Positions 1 through 9,434 of a DNA stretch of 64,000 nt are shown piece by piece (position 1 is the first letter of the stretch; the number at the start of each line of letters is the position of its first letter). This DNA comes from Nitrososphaerota archaeon (lineage in GTDB: Archaea; Thermoproteota; Nitrososphaeria; Conexivisphaerales; DTJL01): positions 83,870-147,869 of the forward strand of contig JAJPJS010000018.1 of NCBI GenBank assembly GCA_021324115.1, written 5' to 3'. The notes beneath the pieces were generated by a model. The model searched no databases. It saw nothing but the letters and a program-made list of their open reading frames with translations, and had not been told where the DNA came from. Both the position numbers and the translations under genes were made by a program.

Positions 1-849
1 TTTCTCCAGAATCTTGGTCACTTCGGGTAGTACATTTCCACCCCCTTCCGTTACGATGGTCAGCTCCTGGAGCGACCTTTCCGTGGCAAATGCTGGCCTG
101 TCAGGGTCCATGTATCCTGTCACCTCGGTACCCCCCTCGTCCAGCCTGGTACCGAACTGAACGACCCTGAGCCTCTGGCTGGGCGACTTGTAGAACAGGG
201 CTTCGGGCCTGACCACCTTCGCACCTCCATGTGCCAGTGCATACATTTCGCCTATCGATATGGTATCGACGCTGTGCGCATTGTTCACCACCTTGGGGTC
301 TGCACTCATGACTCCAGCCGTTTCCTTGACTAGGATCACCTGCCCGGCGTCCAGACAGCTTCCAAGTACGGTCGCAGTTATGTCCGAACCCCCTCGTCCG
401 AGCACGGTTACGCCCTGTGAGCACCTGCCCACGAAGCCAGGCACAACCACGACCGATTTGCCCAGAAGGGGCAGAATCTTCTTCTGCACCGCCTTTCTTG
501 TGGATTCCATGTCCACCACCGCATTCAGATGGTTTTCATCCGTGACAATGGGGAAGTCGGGATCCGCCGGGTCAAGGGTGGCGACAGGTATGCCGAGGGC
601 TCTCAAGGCTGAGGAAAAGACTTTGACGGACGTCCTTTCCCCCATTGAAAGTATCTCTGCATATTCACGCTCGTCGATTTTTTCTTCAAAGCTCGAAACA
701 AGGTCCAGAAGCTGGTCTGTTGTCCTTCCAGGCGCCGATACGACGACCACCTTCTCCTCAAATTCTGCGTCACGGACAGCCTGCGCTGCCACGCGGACCT
801 TTTCGCCTGTTCCCAGCGAGACTCCACCGAACTTGATGACAACCCTCAT
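1..849 (-). CDS. lysC: Aspartate kinase (3' end outside window)
   Basis: Phosphorylates aspartate at the head of the aspartate-family amino acid pathway. The frame opens at ATG 849 with MRVVIKFGGVSLGTGEK, the KFGG substrate-binding motif of the amino-acid kinase fold, and continues open to base 1. A later GRGGSDITAT stretch matches the family's second conserved motif. The ATG overlaps the dapB stop by four bases (ATGA), so the two are translationally coupled in a dapA-dapB-lysC operon. The C-terminal ACT regulatory part is only just entered at the window edge, so feedback control cannot be judged. Family assignment is secure; whether it serves lysine or threonine/methionine is inferred from the neighbours. 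Confidence 0.93.
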   Translation of the reverse strand, partial: MRVVIKFGGVSLGTGEKVRVAAQAVRDAEFEEKVVVVSAPGRTTDQLLDLVSSFEEKIDEREYAEILSMGERTSVKVFSSALRALGIPVATLDPADPDFPIVTDENHLNAVVDMESTRKAVQKKILPLLGKSVVVVPGFVGRCSQGVTVLGRGGSDITATVLGSCLDAGQVILVKETAGVMSADPKVVNNAHSVDTISIGEMYALAHGGAKVVRPEALFYKSPSQRLRVVQFGTRLDEGGTEVTGYMDPDRPAFATERSLQELTIVTEGGGNVLPEVTKILEK

Positions 850-1652
850 TTCAGACCAAGCACGTCCTTCATTGTGTAGAACCCGGGACCCCTTCCAACC
901 ACCCATCTGGTGGCCGATAGGACTCCCCCGGCAAACGCGGCTCTTGTAAATGCGTCGTGCCCAATCGTAATCATCTCGTGCTGACCCGCAGCGATCACCG
1001 AATGCCTGCCGGCTATTCCACCTGCCCTCACAGAGAAGACTTCCAGCTCATCCGGCCTTCTGCGGGAATCTCCTGAACGCCCGCTCACTATCTTCGTGTA
1101 CCCTCTCTCTTCCATCAAGATTTCGGAGAGCCTCTTTGCGGTGCCGCTCGGGGAATCCGACTTCCCAGAATGATGCTCTTCGATTATGGAGAACTCGAAT
1201 TCTTCGGGCAGGAGGGCCAGCTCGTGGGTCAGATGAAACAGAAGATTTGCACCGATGGAAAAATTTGATGAGTATACTACAGGAGAATTCTTTACACTCT
1301 CCTTCAGTGTGCGCATCTGTTCTTCTGTGAATCCCGTGGTTCCAATCACGAGCGGGATGTTCTGTTCTGAGATAGCTGTGAGATTTGCCAACTCGGCCTG
1401 AGGTTTGGTGAATGATATTATGGCGTCCGAGTTTCTGGCGGCTTCCGGGAGTGCTAGGGGGCTCTGTACTTCGAGATCAAGGTCGCACACACCGGCTTCC
1501 CGGAGTTTTTTGCCTAGAGCAGGGCTGGAGGGGGAAGCGATTGCCGATACCAATTTAATGTCCGGCTTCGCACCCAACAACCTCGCTACTTCTCTTCCCA
1601 TCCTTCCTGTTGCGCCAACCAGTGTTACACGAACTGTTCCTGAATCAGTCAT
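846..1652 (-). CDS. dapB: 4-hydroxy-tetrahydrodipicolinate reductase
   Basis: NAD(P)H-dependent reductase of the diaminopimelate/lysine pathway. The N-terminal Rossmann motif VGATGRMGREV and the central IEEHHSGKSDSPSGTA segment, holding the catalytic HH and the K-x-DSPSGTA substrate loop, are both present. I start it at the internal ATG at 1652 (MTDSGTVRV), which overlaps the dapA stop by eight bases; the frame extends 14 codons further upstream to 1694, but that extension lies inside dapA and has no family counterpart. About 268 residues, normal for DapB. Middle gene of the operon. Confidence 0.93.
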   Translation of the reverse strand: MTDSGTVRVTLVGATGRMGREVARLLGAKPDIKLVSAIASPSSPALGKKLREAGVCDLDLEVQSPLALPEAARNSDAIISFTKPQAELANLTAISEQNIPLVIGTTGFTEEQMRTLKESVKNSPVVYSSNFSIGANLLFHLTHELALLPEEFEFSIIEEHHSGKSDSPSGTAKRLSEILMEERGYTKIVSGRSGDSRRRPDELEVFSVRAGGIAGRHSVIAAGQHEMITIGHDAFTRAAFAGGVLSATRWVVGRGPGFYTMKDVLGLK

Positions 1653-2670
1653 AGGAAAGCCCTTCCAGGTTTTCGGCATTGGAGAGTCTTTCATCGATGG
1701 AAACCCCGAATGAAGATTCTATGGGTGCCAGTATCGACGGGTTTTTCTCCCAGACCGTCCGTAAGGCGTCAAGAATCAGATGAAGACCCTGTCTGTTGAG
1801 TCTGCCCAGTGGTCTTCTGCAGGCTCCCGACGGCATGCCAAGAATACGGGCGATTGTTTTCACTGGAACCGGATTTCTGAACTTGAGTTGAGGTGAAGTG
1901 GAACTGCCATCCCCCGTCTTCACGGTTACGACCTGAAAAAGGGGCTTGAGTGCTTCTGCAATCTGGCCGGCCTTCCCGGTTTCGCCATGATTCGCAGCCA
2001 GAACCATTTCGCTTACCGCCCGGGGGGCAATGTTCGACATAACAGAAATCACCCCATCCGCCCGAATCTTACCGTCAGTCATCATCAAGAAGGTCCTGTC
2101 GTCATCCCCCGACAAAATTGAATAGGAATCGCCACACAGTCCCCTCAGCTCACGCGCGAAGGTGTCACTTCCTGTTGCATCCTTGACCACAGACACGTTG
2201 GGATGACCTGAGTATAGAATCGAAAGGTCATGCGGGGAAATCTGGGTTCCGGTCCTCCCCGGTATGACGTAGGGGACGATCCTGACCTCCGGAAACGCTT
2301 CAGCGACAGGTTCGTAATACTCCTTCCTTATTTCCAGGCTACTCGGACAGTTGTAGTACGGGTCCACCATCAGGACATTCCGGCAGCCGATGTCAGATGA
2401 TTCTCTCGTCATTTTAAGCGTCTTTTCCGTGCTGTTCGAGCCCGTGTTAGCTACAACGCCGTCCCCGCCTGCAGACATTTCGAGCGTAGTAGAAACGAGA
2501 TGCCTCCATTCATCATGCTGCACAGTCGGTCCTTCGCCTGTCGTACCGGCCACAACTATCCCTGAAACTCCCTCGTGAAGCTGAAAATCAAGCAGACGCC
2601 TGTATCCCTCCATGTCTACAGAGCCATCCGGTCCAAAGGGTGTGATTATTGCCGTTATACAACCTTTCAT
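1645..2670 (-). CDS. dapA: 4-hydroxy-tetrahydrodipicolinate synthase family
   Basis: Class I aldolase condensing pyruvate with aspartate semialdehyde. The N-terminus MKGCITAIITPF, the GTTGEGPT phosphate/pyruvate loop and the Schiff-base lysine in SVVKDATGS are visible. The frame extends to 2718, but a TATA element at 2701-2708 lies between that codon and ATG 2670; transcription would start near 2678, so 2670 with an almost leaderless mRNA is preferred. First gene of the dapA-dapB-lysC operon, which supports lysine synthesis rather than a sugar-acid aldolase role. The C-terminal ~50 residues are less typical than the core. Confidence 0.9.
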   Translation of the reverse strand: MKGCITAIITPFGPDGSVDMEGYRRLLDFQLHEGVSGIVVAGTTGEGPTVQHDEWRHLVSTTLEMSAGGDGVVANTGSNSTEKTLKMTRESSDIGCRNVLMVDPYYNCPSSLEIRKEYYEPVAEAFPEVRIVPYVIPGRTGTQISPHDLSILYSGHPNVSVVKDATGSDTFARELRGLCGDSYSILSGDDDRTFLMMTDGKIRADGVISVMSNIAPRAVSEMVLAANHGETGKAGQIAEALKPLFQVVTVKTGDGSSTSPQLKFRNPVPVKTIARILGMPSGACRRPLGRLNRQGLHLILDALRTVWEKNPSILAPIESSFGVSIDERLSNAENLEGLSYD

Positions 2671-2700
2671 TGCGAAATCCGTGAACGCCTGAGTATGTCT

Positions 2701-2708
2701 GTTTATAA
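2701..2708 (-). promoter_or_regulatory. TATA element of the dapA-dapB-lysC operon
   Basis: Reads TTATAAAC on the minus strand, about 31-38 bases upstream of the dapA ATG at 2670, the usual distance for an archaeal TBP site with a near-leaderless transcript. It decides between the two candidate dapA starts. Confidence 0.55.
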
Positions 2709-2781
2709 CTCTTATCATTTAAGTACGTTTTTCGAACATCACGTCTATGCTCATTTGGTTTAGCTATTGCTCATACCTCTG

Positions 2782-3441
2782 TCAGGTCATCTGGATTATA
2801 ATGTACAGAACACCGTCGTACGTACCAGGCGGCGTCCTGATCGTGAGCATAAGTGATGTCGAAGAGCCGGGGGATATCAGGACCCCCGATGATGGGGCGT
2901 AAGATACGAGTGTGAATCCCGTAGTCGCTACAATGATCGAACTCACCTGCAGTGGCTGAGGTGTCGGGTTGGGAGGAATCGAAACGGGCAGGATGAACTG
3001 TGAATTCGAATATTCATAGTATGGTCCGAACTTCGAGTCGGCAATCGAGCCAGCATATGATGTTGCGGCACCGATGAACGAATAATGAATATCGACCTGG
3101 CTTATTGTGATCGGATAAACCGTCCCCGGGGGGGCGGACCTCAGGAATCCGGTCGCAGCGAATGCGGCAATCACCACCAGAATCATTACGATTATCGCAG
3201 CCGGTGGTGGTGCCTGTCCAGCGTTCTTCCTCTTCTTGGGCAGTTCCTGAAGCGGGTTTTCCTGCGCCAGCAGGAATCCACATCGCGAACAGTAGCTGAA
3301 ATTGGTCCCAACAGTCTCCCCGCACCTTGGGCACTCGATTCCCTTTTCCACAGTGAGCAAAGTCTGAAGGTTTCCCCTGCAACCAGAGCACACGGTCTGG
3401 TCTGCACGTATTCTCTGACCGCACTCTGGACAGAAGGGCAT
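2782..3441 (-). CDS. Zinc-ribbon membrane-anchored protein
   Basis: 219 residues. The first 60 contain two zinc ribbons, CPECGQ...CSGC and CPRCGE...CSRCG. A basic linker follows, then a single membrane helix around residues 83-101 (AAIIVMILVVIAAFAATGFL). The rest is a beta-rich domain with repeated Thr/Ser/Pro ending LYIIIQMT. The topology implies zinc ribbons in the cytoplasm and an exported Ig-like domain. No specific function recognised; double-zinc-ribbon membrane proteins are common in archaea. It is divergent from the next gene and separated from dapA by about 110 bases. Confidence 0.75.
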   Translation of the reverse strand: MPFCPECGQRIRADQTVCSGCRGNLQTLLTVEKGIECPRCGETVGTNFSYCSRCGFLLAQENPLQELPKKRKNAGQAPPPAAIIVMILVVIAAFAATGFLRSAPPGTVYPITISQVDIHYSFIGAATSYAGSIADSKFGPYYEYSNSQFILPVSIPPNPTPQPLQVSSIIVATTGFTLVSYAPSSGVLISPGSSTSLMLTIRTPPGTYDGVLYIIIQMT

Positions 3442-3508
3442 TCGACTGGGTTTGAAGGCGATGCAATAAAAATCTTAACGAGTATTCCGATGGGCAAAGG
3501 TCATAAAC

Positions 3509-3928
3509 GTGAAATGGGAAGTATGCTACTGCATGTCAGGTGACCCGGCCGGGGAAGATGATGCCGATGATCAAACTTTCAAACATGCAATCGTGCATAT
3601 GATACTGACACGTGATACCGAAGCGGCGCTGGAGAGACTCGCGCAAAGGTATCATATCGCCCCTCCGGGGATACGGGTCGGACACTGGAGGGGGCATAAG
3701 AAGGTTCTAGCGGTTTACATAAGCAACCGACGAACGATATTTGTGGCAAAAAATGAAGATATGTGGAACCCATTCGTCATACTTCACGAGTTCTATCATC
3801 ATCTCAGAAGCAGGTCCGGGCAGCACAGGGGAACAGAAAAGTTGGCAGATGCGTTTGCCCTTGAGTACATCAGGGCTTACGGCGAACTCGAGCGCCGGAG
3901 GATGTCGTCCTCCACCTTTCATTCCTGA
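3509..3928 (+). CDS. Small HExxH metalloprotease-like protein (ImmA/IrrE-type fold)
   Basis: 139 residues with HEFYHHL, a zincin HExxH motif, about residue 94, followed by [13 protein letters not shown], matching the E-x-x-AD/AN-x-FA third-ligand helix of ImmA/IrrE-like proteases. In such families the proteins often cleave or sense repressors; no repressor gene is adjacent, so the target is unknown. The annotated start is GTG; an ATG eight codons in (3533) is equally possible. Its 3' end overlaps the convergent mutase small-subunit gene by 59 bases. Confidence 0.6.
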   Translation: MKWEVCYCMSGDPAGEDDADDQTFKHAIVHMILTRDTEAALERLAQRYHIAPPGIRVGHWRGHKKVLAVYISNRRTIFVAKNEDMWNPFVILHEFYHHLRSRSGQHRGTEKLADAFALEYIRAYGELERRRMSSSTFHS

Positions 3929-4343
3929 CCCGTGTTTCGATATGCTCTATTATCGTCTTGAGCGGTGTGCCGGGCCCGTAGTTCCCGGTTATCCCCATCG
4001 ACTCCAGCTTCTTTCTATCCTCGTCGGGGATTATCCCGCCACCGACCACAAGTATGTTCGAACCTCCCCTGGCCTCCAGTTCATGCTTGACGGCCGGGAA
4101 GGCCGTCATGTGCGCCGCATTCAGCAGGCTCAGCGCAACTACATCTACATCTTCGTCAATAGCCATCTGGGCTACCTGCTGAGGAGTCGGAAGAAGCCCG
4201 GCATAAATCACTTCCATACCGGCGTCACGAAATGCACGACAGAGAACCAGGGCCCCCCTGTCGTGGCCGTCGAGGCCCGGCTTTGCAACAAGGATCCTGA
4301 TCTTTCTGTTCGCCCCTCCACGGGGTCCAGTATCATTCTTCAC
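3870..4343 (-). CDS. mcmA2: Methylmalonyl-CoA mutase, cobalamin-binding small subunit
   Basis: About 157 residues forming the B12-binding domain that archaea encode separately from the catalytic subunit. The signature GLDGHDRGA supplies the lower-axial cobalamin histidine, and [13 protein letters not shown] plus [11 protein letters not shown] match the Rossmann-like cobalamin fold. I choose GTG 4343, which overlaps the large-subunit stop as GTGA; an ATG seven codons upstream at 4364 is possible. Together with the large subunit it would interconvert (R)-methylmalonyl-CoA and succinyl-CoA. The C-terminus ([13 protein letters not shown]) is unusually basic and overlaps the facing metalloprotease gene. 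Confidence 0.92.
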   Translation of the reverse strand: MKNDTGPRGGANRKIRILVAKPGLDGHDRGALVLCRAFRDAGMEVIYAGLLPTPQQVAQMAIDEDVDVVALSLLNAAHMTAFPAVKHELEARGGSNILVVGGGIIPDEDRKKLESMGITGNYGPGTPLKTIIEHIETRVRNERWRTTSSGARVRRKP

Positions 4344-6079
4344 AGCAATGGTGGTTCCGCCCAATTTCCGTACACCTCCCTTCCAACATTCATTATCTCA
4401 CCAAGGGTGGCCCGCGCACGAACAGACTCTATTATCGCAGGCATCGTGTCCCCATTGGGGTCCAGAAAGGCATTCCTGAGCTCCTCCAGAGCTCTCCTGA
4501 CCTTCTGCTCGTCCCTGGTTCTCTTCAATCGTTTGAGTTTTTCTACCTGAACCCTCTGCGCCTTCTCATCTATCCTGAGAATGTTGATCGGTCTCTTTTC
4601 CTTTACAACATAGGAATTGACTCCCACGACCTTTCTTTCGCCAGTTTCCAATTCCTTCTGTGACTCGTACGCGGTGTTGGCTATCTCCCTCTGAAGGAAG
4701 CCGGTCTTTATGGCATCAAGGACGCCGCCGAGCCTCTCTATCTTGTCGAAGTATTCGTACGCACCGATCTCCAGCTCCCTCGTGAGCCACTCCAAGTAGT
4801 AAGAACCCCCCAGGGGGTCCACAACGTCAGGTACACCCGTTTCCTCCGCTATGATCTGCTGTGTGCGAAGTGCTACCCTGGCCGCCTTTTCGGTCGGAAG
4901 CGCCCACGCTTCGTCGTACGAATTGGTGTGCAGGGACTGGGTCCCACCTATCACGGCGGCAAGTGCCTCTATGGTGGTCCTGATTATGTTGTTCAGGGGC
5001 TGCTGCCAGGTCAGTGATACGCCTGAAGTCTGTGTATGAAAACGCATGAGCAGGGACCTGGGGTCCTTTGCATGGTACTTCTCCTTCATCACCGTGGCCC
5101 AGATCTTTCTGGCTGCTCTGAATTTGGCTATCTCTTCGAAGAAGTTCATTCCACAGTCGAAGAAAAAGGAAAGCCTTGGGGCGAAGGAGTCTACAGGCAG
5201 CCCGGCCGATATACCAAGATCAACGTATGCGAAACCGTCTGCAAGTGTGAAAGCGAGCTCCTGCAGGGCGTTCGCGCCAGCCTCCCTTATGTGATACCCG
5301 CTTATGCTTATGTAATTCCAGAGAGGCATCTCACGCGTTGAAAACGACATCATGTCCCTGATTATTCTCATGTGAGCCTCCGGGGGGAATGCCCACTCCT
5401 TCTGGGCTATGTACTCCTTCAGTATGTCCGTCTGTGTGGTTCCCCTCAGATATCGCAGCGGAACCCCCTGCCCTTCGGCAACGACGACATACATTGCCAT
5501 CAGAACCGCGGCGGGTGCGTTGATCGTCATCGATGTGCTGATGTCCCTCAAAGGTATGTCTGAAAATATCGTCTTCATATCGTCCAGCGTGCTTACGTTG
5601 ACGCCACATTTCCCGACCTCCCCCATCGCCCTGGCATCGTCTGCGTCGTAGCCGTAAAGTGTGGGCATGTCAAACGCTATGCTCAAACCTGTTTCCCCAT
5701 GTTTCAGAAGATACTTCAGACGGGCGTTTGTGTCTTCGGGCGTGCCATAGCCAGAAAACATTCGCATCGTCCAGAGTCTTCCCCTGTGCATTGTGGGGTA
5801 TATCCCCCTCGTAAAGGGGTAAGAACCTGGGAAACCAAGGTCCTTTTCGTACTGTATGTCCTGTATGTCTTCAGGGGTGTAAACAGGCTTGAGAACAAAA
5901 CCTGAAGTGTTCCTGAATTCTTTCTTGCGCTCCGGTGACATGCTGGCAAATTTCGAATAAACCTGTTTTTTCCAGGCTTCATAGCTCTTCGACGGACGTG
6001 GCGACTCGCTCTTCTTGCGTCTGATTTCCTTTAGCTTCAGAGCGTAATAGTTGGACGTGTTCTTCGAGTTCATCTTCAT
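4340..6079 (-). CDS. mcmA1: Methylmalonyl-CoA mutase, catalytic large subunit
   Basis: 579 residues, the TIM-barrel half of the adenosylcobalamin mutase. Recognised by [53 protein letters not shown] and [18 protein letters not shown], all conserved in acyl-CoA mutases. TLYGYD carries the tyrosine typical of methylmalonyl-CoA mutases and not of isobutyryl-CoA mutases. It precedes the small subunit with a four-base overlap and is divergent from meaB across a shared TATA element. An ATG two codons in (6073) is an alternative start. The pair fits propionyl-CoA disposal from odd-chain fatty or branched amino acids; the epimerase and carboxylase are not in the window. Confidence 0.95.
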   Translation of the reverse strand: MKMNSKNTSNYYALKLKEIRRKKSESPRPSKSYEAWKKQVYSKFASMSPERKKEFRNTSGFVLKPVYTPEDIQDIQYEKDLGFPGSYPFTRGIYPTMHRGRLWTMRMFSGYGTPEDTNARLKYLLKHGETGLSIAFDMPTLYGYDADDARAMGEVGKCGVNVSTLDDMKTIFSDIPLRDISTSMTINAPAAVLMAMYVVVAEGQGVPLRYLRGTTQTDILKEYIAQKEWAFPPEAHMRIIRDMMSFSTREMPLWNYISISGYHIREAGANALQELAFTLADGFAYVDLGISAGLPVDSFAPRLSFFFDCGMNFFEEIAKFRAARKIWATVMKEKYHAKDPRSLLMRFHTQTSGVSLTWQQPLNNIIRTTIEALAAVIGGTQSLHTNSYDEAWALPTEKAARVALRTQQIIAEETGVPDVVDPLGGSYYLEWLTRELEIGAYEYFDKIERLGGVLDAIKTGFLQREIANTAYESQKELETGERKVVGVNSYVVKEKRPINILRIDEKAQRVQVEKLKRLKRTRDEQKVRRALEELRNAFLDPNGDTMPAIIESVRARATLGEIMNVGREVYGNWAEPPLL

Positions 6080-6120
6080 ACTGACATGATATCGTTATGG
6101 TTGTATTTCTCCTTTGTTGC

Positions 6121-6130
6121 TTTATATAAA
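6121..6130. promoter_or_regulatory. Shared palindromic TATA element between mcmA1 and meaB
   Basis: The palindromic TTTATATAAA sits 42 bases upstream of the mcmA1 ATG (minus) and 28 bases upstream of the meaB ATG (plus). No second TATA-like sequence of comparable quality lies in the 78-base gap, so one TBP site may drive both directions. Confidence 0.5.
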
Positions 6131-6157
6131 TGGGAATCAAAGTGAACTAATACCCCC

Positions 6158-7165
6158 ATGGTCAGGATGGAGTTGCAGAAGGATAAATACGGGGGCCAGA
6201 CTGGAAGAGGCGTATTGACCGGCGAAGACCTGGCAGAAGGGGTGCTGAAGGGGGACAGACTCGCCATTTCAAGGACGATCACGGTCCTTGAAGACAACCT
6301 GCAGGGTTCGGGCTCCATCTACAGACGTCTTTCTCGCAAAGGTGGCAATGCCTTCGTGGTGGGCATAGCCGGCCCCCCCGGGGCAGGGAAAAGCACCCTG
6401 ATCAACTGTCTGATCAAGGAGTTCAGAGCCAGGAACTCGAAGGTGGGGGTGGTGGCTGTGGACCCTTCATCGATTATCACGGGGGGAGCCCTGATGGGTG
6501 ACAGGGTCAGGATGCTCGAACACTCTCTGGATGCTGGTGTTTTCATAAGGAGTATGGCTTCCAGGGGTAACCTGGGTGGTGTGTCAACCGCAACAAGAAA
6601 GACGATACTTGTGCTTGACGCTGCAGGCTACGATGTCATACTCGTGGAGACGGTGGGCGTGGGACAGACTGAGCTCGATGTCGCCAGCCTGGCAGACATG
6701 ACCATCGTAGTTCTGATGCCCCAGACTGGTGATGATGTTCAGGCTATGAAAGCCGGCCTTCTTGAAATCGGTGACGTGTTCGTGATGAACAAAGCTGAGC
6801 TCGAAGGGGCGGACCGGGCAGTGCTTCAACTTGTCCTCTCGGTCAAGGAGAGGAACGGTTGGAAACCACCCGTCCTGAGAATGTCCGCACAGAGATGCGC
6901 AGGGGTGAAGGAGTTGATGGAGGCGATAGGAAAATTCAGAGAAAGAATAACACCGGAACAGATGCTCAAAGTCAGAAGGGGAAGGGCCAGAGATGAATTG
7001 GTCCAGTCGCTCAGGAGCAAGATGGAAGAATTGATGGAAGAAAGGCTTACAGGAGACGGAACACTCGAACGATTTGCAGACCTGATCCTTGCGGGCAGGT
7101 CGGACCCCGAAGAGGCCTCTTCGAAGCTCTTATCCCGAATCTTCAAAGTGAAAAGCGAGAATTAA
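6158..7165 (+). CDS. meaB: MeaB/ArgK-type GTPase, methylmalonyl-CoA mutase chaperone
   Basis: 335-residue G3E P-loop GTPase that protects and reloads the mutase cofactor. GPPGAGKST (Walker A), VDPSS, the DRVRM switch region and VETVGVGQTE (Walker B region) are all present, and VMNKAE serves as NKxD. It is divergent from mcmA1-mcmA2, the usual partner genes. The stop codon overlaps the convergent HMG-CoA reductase stop (both TAA at 7162-7165), so the two genes share a terminus with no intergenic base. Confidence 0.94.
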   Translation: MVRMELQKDKYGGQTGRGVLTGEDLAEGVLKGDRLAISRTITVLEDNLQGSGSIYRRLSRKGGNAFVVGIAGPPGAGKSTLINCLIKEFRARNSKVGVVAVDPSSIITGGALMGDRVRMLEHSLDAGVFIRSMASRGNLGGVSTATRKTILVLDAAGYDVILVETVGVGQTELDVASLADMTIVVLMPQTGDDVQAMKAGLLEIGDVFVMNKAELEGADRAVLQLVLSVKERNGWKPPVLRMSAQRCAGVKELMEAIGKFRERITPEQMLKVRRGRARDELVQSLRSKMEELMEERLTGDGTLERFADLILAGRSDPEEASSKLLSRIFKVKSEN

Positions 7166-8448
7166 TCGTGCTTGGATGATTCCTTTTCCGCCTTTATCTG
7201 TTTGACGACTTCTGACACGGTGTCAAACGTGACTGCATGCCCGGTGCCCAGCCTTTTCACAACTTCGTCCAGCATATCGGGTGTCGCGCCGGCCAGGACA
7301 GCGAGGTTTCTTGAATGCAGCTTCATGTGTCCACGGTTGATGCCTTCCACAGACAGTGCTCTTAACGCCGCGAGGTTCTGGGCAAGACCAACCGATGCCA
7401 TTACCGAAGCCAGTTCCTGTGCAGTTTTCACACCCATGATCTTGATGGCGGCCTTGGCCGCAGGATGAGTTGACGTGGCGCCACCCAGTATACCAGCAGC
7501 TATCGGAAGTTCGATGCTGCCCACAAGATTCCCGTCCTTGTCCTTGGCATATTTCGTGAGTGACTCGTATCCACCATTCCTTGCTGCGTACGAGTGAGCC
7601 CCCGATTCTATCGCTCTGGTGTCATTTCCGGTTGCAAGGGCCACAGCGGTTATTCCGTTCATGATCCCCTTGTTGTGAGTGGTGCACCTGTACTGGTCTG
7701 CCTCCGCAAAGGCGTAGGCATCCAGTATTCCCTCCACAACTTCATCCCCCCCTAGGCTTTCCTTGTCGAATGTGGCCCAGGCCCTCGCGAGCCGTTTGAC
7801 AGCCAGGTTGGAGATTATTCTCAGCCTCACCCTGCCCTTTGTGAGTTCCTCGATGTATGGTGCGAGAGTCTCTGCCATGGTGTTCACTGTGTTTGCTCCC
7901 ATGGCATCCCTGCAGTCAACATCGATCTCTACTATAAGCATCTGCCCCCGAATGGTGTTTATGACCCTTGTGCGTACCTCTTTCGCACCACCGCCCACCT
8001 TCACGAGTGTTGGATTTGTGCCATTGCAGATGTCCAGAAGCCTCTCGGATTCCGCCAGAACCCTCTGCGCCGCGGCATGCGGGTCAGGAACACCGAGTAC
8101 CTGTATCTGACCTATCATCACGGGTGTCGAAGCCGTAGCATGGAACCCGCCCATGACCCTCGTCATTCTGGCTGCGTTGCTTGCAGCTGCTACAACGCTG
8201 GGCTCTTCTATTGCCATGGGTACCAGTATTTCCTTTCCGTTAACAATGAAGTTGGTTGCGATTCCGACCGGTATCTGAATGGCTCCCACGACGTTCTCTA
8301 TCATTCTGTCTGCTAGGTCCCGTGGCAGTCCAGACATGGAGTAAACTGCTTCCGCTTCCGCGTCAGTGATGCCTGTAAACGCCTTGACCTTCTCGATCCT
8401 TTTGTCCATGGTCATTTTGTACAAATGACCGACTGAAGCTTCCTGCAT
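7162..8448 (-). CDS. hmgA: 3-hydroxy-3-methylglutaryl-CoA reductase, class II
   Basis: Reduces HMG-CoA to mevalonate for archaeal isoprenoid lipids. Visible are the catalytic Glu in AIEEPSVVAAASNAARM, the DCRDAMGANTVNTMAE cofactor loop and the late His in RGHMKLHSRNLA. The frame opens at 8568, but a TATA element at about 8476-8487 lies inside that extension; ATG 8448 is about 33 bases downstream, giving 428 residues, the usual size of class II enzymes such as the Pseudomonas mevalonii type. Class II enzymes occur in Thermoplasmatales and Archaeoglobus, so a biosynthetic role is inferred. Confidence 0.94.
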   Translation of the reverse strand: MQEASVGHLYKMTMDKRIEKVKAFTGITDAEAEAVYSMSGLPRDLADRMIENVVGAIQIPVGIATNFIVNGKEILVPMAIEEPSVVAAASNAARMTRVMGGFHATASTPVMIGQIQVLGVPDPHAAAQRVLAESERLLDICNGTNPTLVKVGGGAKEVRTRVINTIRGQMLIVEIDVDCRDAMGANTVNTMAETLAPYIEELTKGRVRLRIISNLAVKRLARAWATFDKESLGGDEVVEGILDAYAFAEADQYRCTTHNKGIMNGITAVALATGNDTRAIESGAHSYAARNGGYESLTKYAKDKDGNLVGSIELPIAAGILGGATSTHPAAKAAIKIMGVKTAQELASVMASVGLAQNLAALRALSVEGINRGHMKLHSRNLAVLAGATPDMLDEVVKRLGTGHAVTFDTVSEVVKQIKAEKESSKHD

Positions 8449-8681
8449 TCTTATTCGAACATGCGGTGATTCAGGGGATAAATAAAGTGATTGAGTGGCC
8501 GTTGAATTTTTCGTCAATAAGCTAAGAATGTCTGTTTTCCTACCATGGTCTTGTGCAGATGTGCCCAAAGTGAATTGATATCAGACGCTTGTGGTCACTT
8601 ATTCCCAGAGGTGGAACCTGAAGGCTGGTTCGACTCCCAAAAATCCTTAAAAGAAGAACTTTCTCGCGGTTGTCATACAGT

Positions 8682-8771
8682 GGGCCGGTCGTCTAGTCTG
8701 GTCTTGGACGTCGCTCTGACACAAATAGCGGAAAACGGCGGAGATCACAGGTTCAAATCCTGTCCGGCCCA
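8682..8771 (+). tRNA. tRNA-Val (GAC) with a 14-nt anticodon-loop intron
   Basis: Acceptor GGGCCGG pairs with CCGGCCC, discriminator A at 8771. D-stem GTCT/GGAC; anticodon stem TCGCT/GGCGG; variable loop AGATC; T-arm ACAGG/CCTGT around TTCAAAT. Anticodon GAC is at 8718-8720. The intron at 8722-8735 sits at the canonical 37/38 position and includes AGCGG, complementary to the 5' anticodon strand. A TATA-like CCTTAAAAG lies about 30-37 bases upstream. Confidence 0.93.
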
Positions 8772-9155
8772 TCCTAATATCCGTGTGGGCTATATGTCGC
8801 CTTAAATATGGTTCAGACTCTGAGGGGGTGTCAAACAGGGTCACCCCCCACTACCACCTGCCACTAAGTGTCACCTGACACTAAGAGACATCCAGTACTT
8901 GAGCCGTTTTGTCGAGTCGCGCAAGTACATAAATCAAACTTCTGGTGCTGTGTGTACTCGGGTTGAAGGCACTCGATCAAAGGTCAAACATCTAAAACTC
9001 ATCTAACAAATGAATAACAAAAGGAGTGCAAGCGGAAACGGTAACCCTTTGGTCGTACAACGGGTTGCCAGTCCAGGCCCGTCCTTCGGAAGGGGTGGGT
9101 CCCTTCCGGCCCACCACCATTTGCTGGTGGGTCGCATTTCTCACCGACCGATGGT
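8772..9155. other. Intergenic, no intact gene
   Basis: Downstream of tRNA-Val. I see a short inverted repeat AGTGTC-acct-GACACT near 8867-8882 and GC-rich decayed sequence whose minus strand reads CDPPANGGGPEG, resembling nothing I can name. A similar GGTCCCTTCCGGCCC string recurs near 10947. Treated as decayed mobile-element flank. Confidence 0.35.
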
Positions 9156-9434
9156 TTACTCGTAGCTGTCATCCCTTCTAATGCTATCTTGAATCTCTTC
9201 ATATGCATCAATGCCGATGTAAAAGGTTGGGTCCTTCCCGACATTCCTGCAGTATCTGTAGAGCCAGCTAAGGCAGCAATCCCTACTCCCCTCGCTCCTT
9301 ATCCTTCTGGCGAGATGATTCATGAGCCTCTGGACACTCTTGTACTCACTCTTCCAGCCCGCCACCTTCAGGAATATCCCACACATCCTCTCCCCGTTGG
9401 TGAACGAGCCGTAGGCGGCCCGCTTCCGTGGCAT
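9156..9434 (-). pseudogene. Tyrosine-recombinase core-binding remnant
   Basis: A 92-codon minus-strand reading contains KSEYKSVQRLMNHLARRI followed by SRDCCLSWLYRYCRNVGKDP, which has the two-helix SAM-like core-binding pattern of archaeal integrases. No catalytic R...HxxR...Y domain follows in any frame. It lies in a 2-kb stretch between tRNA-Val and the BtuF-like gene where other integrase and IS pieces occur. Family call is by motif resemblance only. Confidence 0.4.

Noticed and set aside
260..949. Long plus-strand frame opposite aspartate kinase
   Set aside because: It is antisense to a clear kinase and dapB end, with no domain and biased composition; a codon-shadow.
3741..4550. Plus-strand 269-codon frame opposite the mutase subunits
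   Set aside because: Lies antisense to two well-supported mutase genes and shows no recognisable motif.
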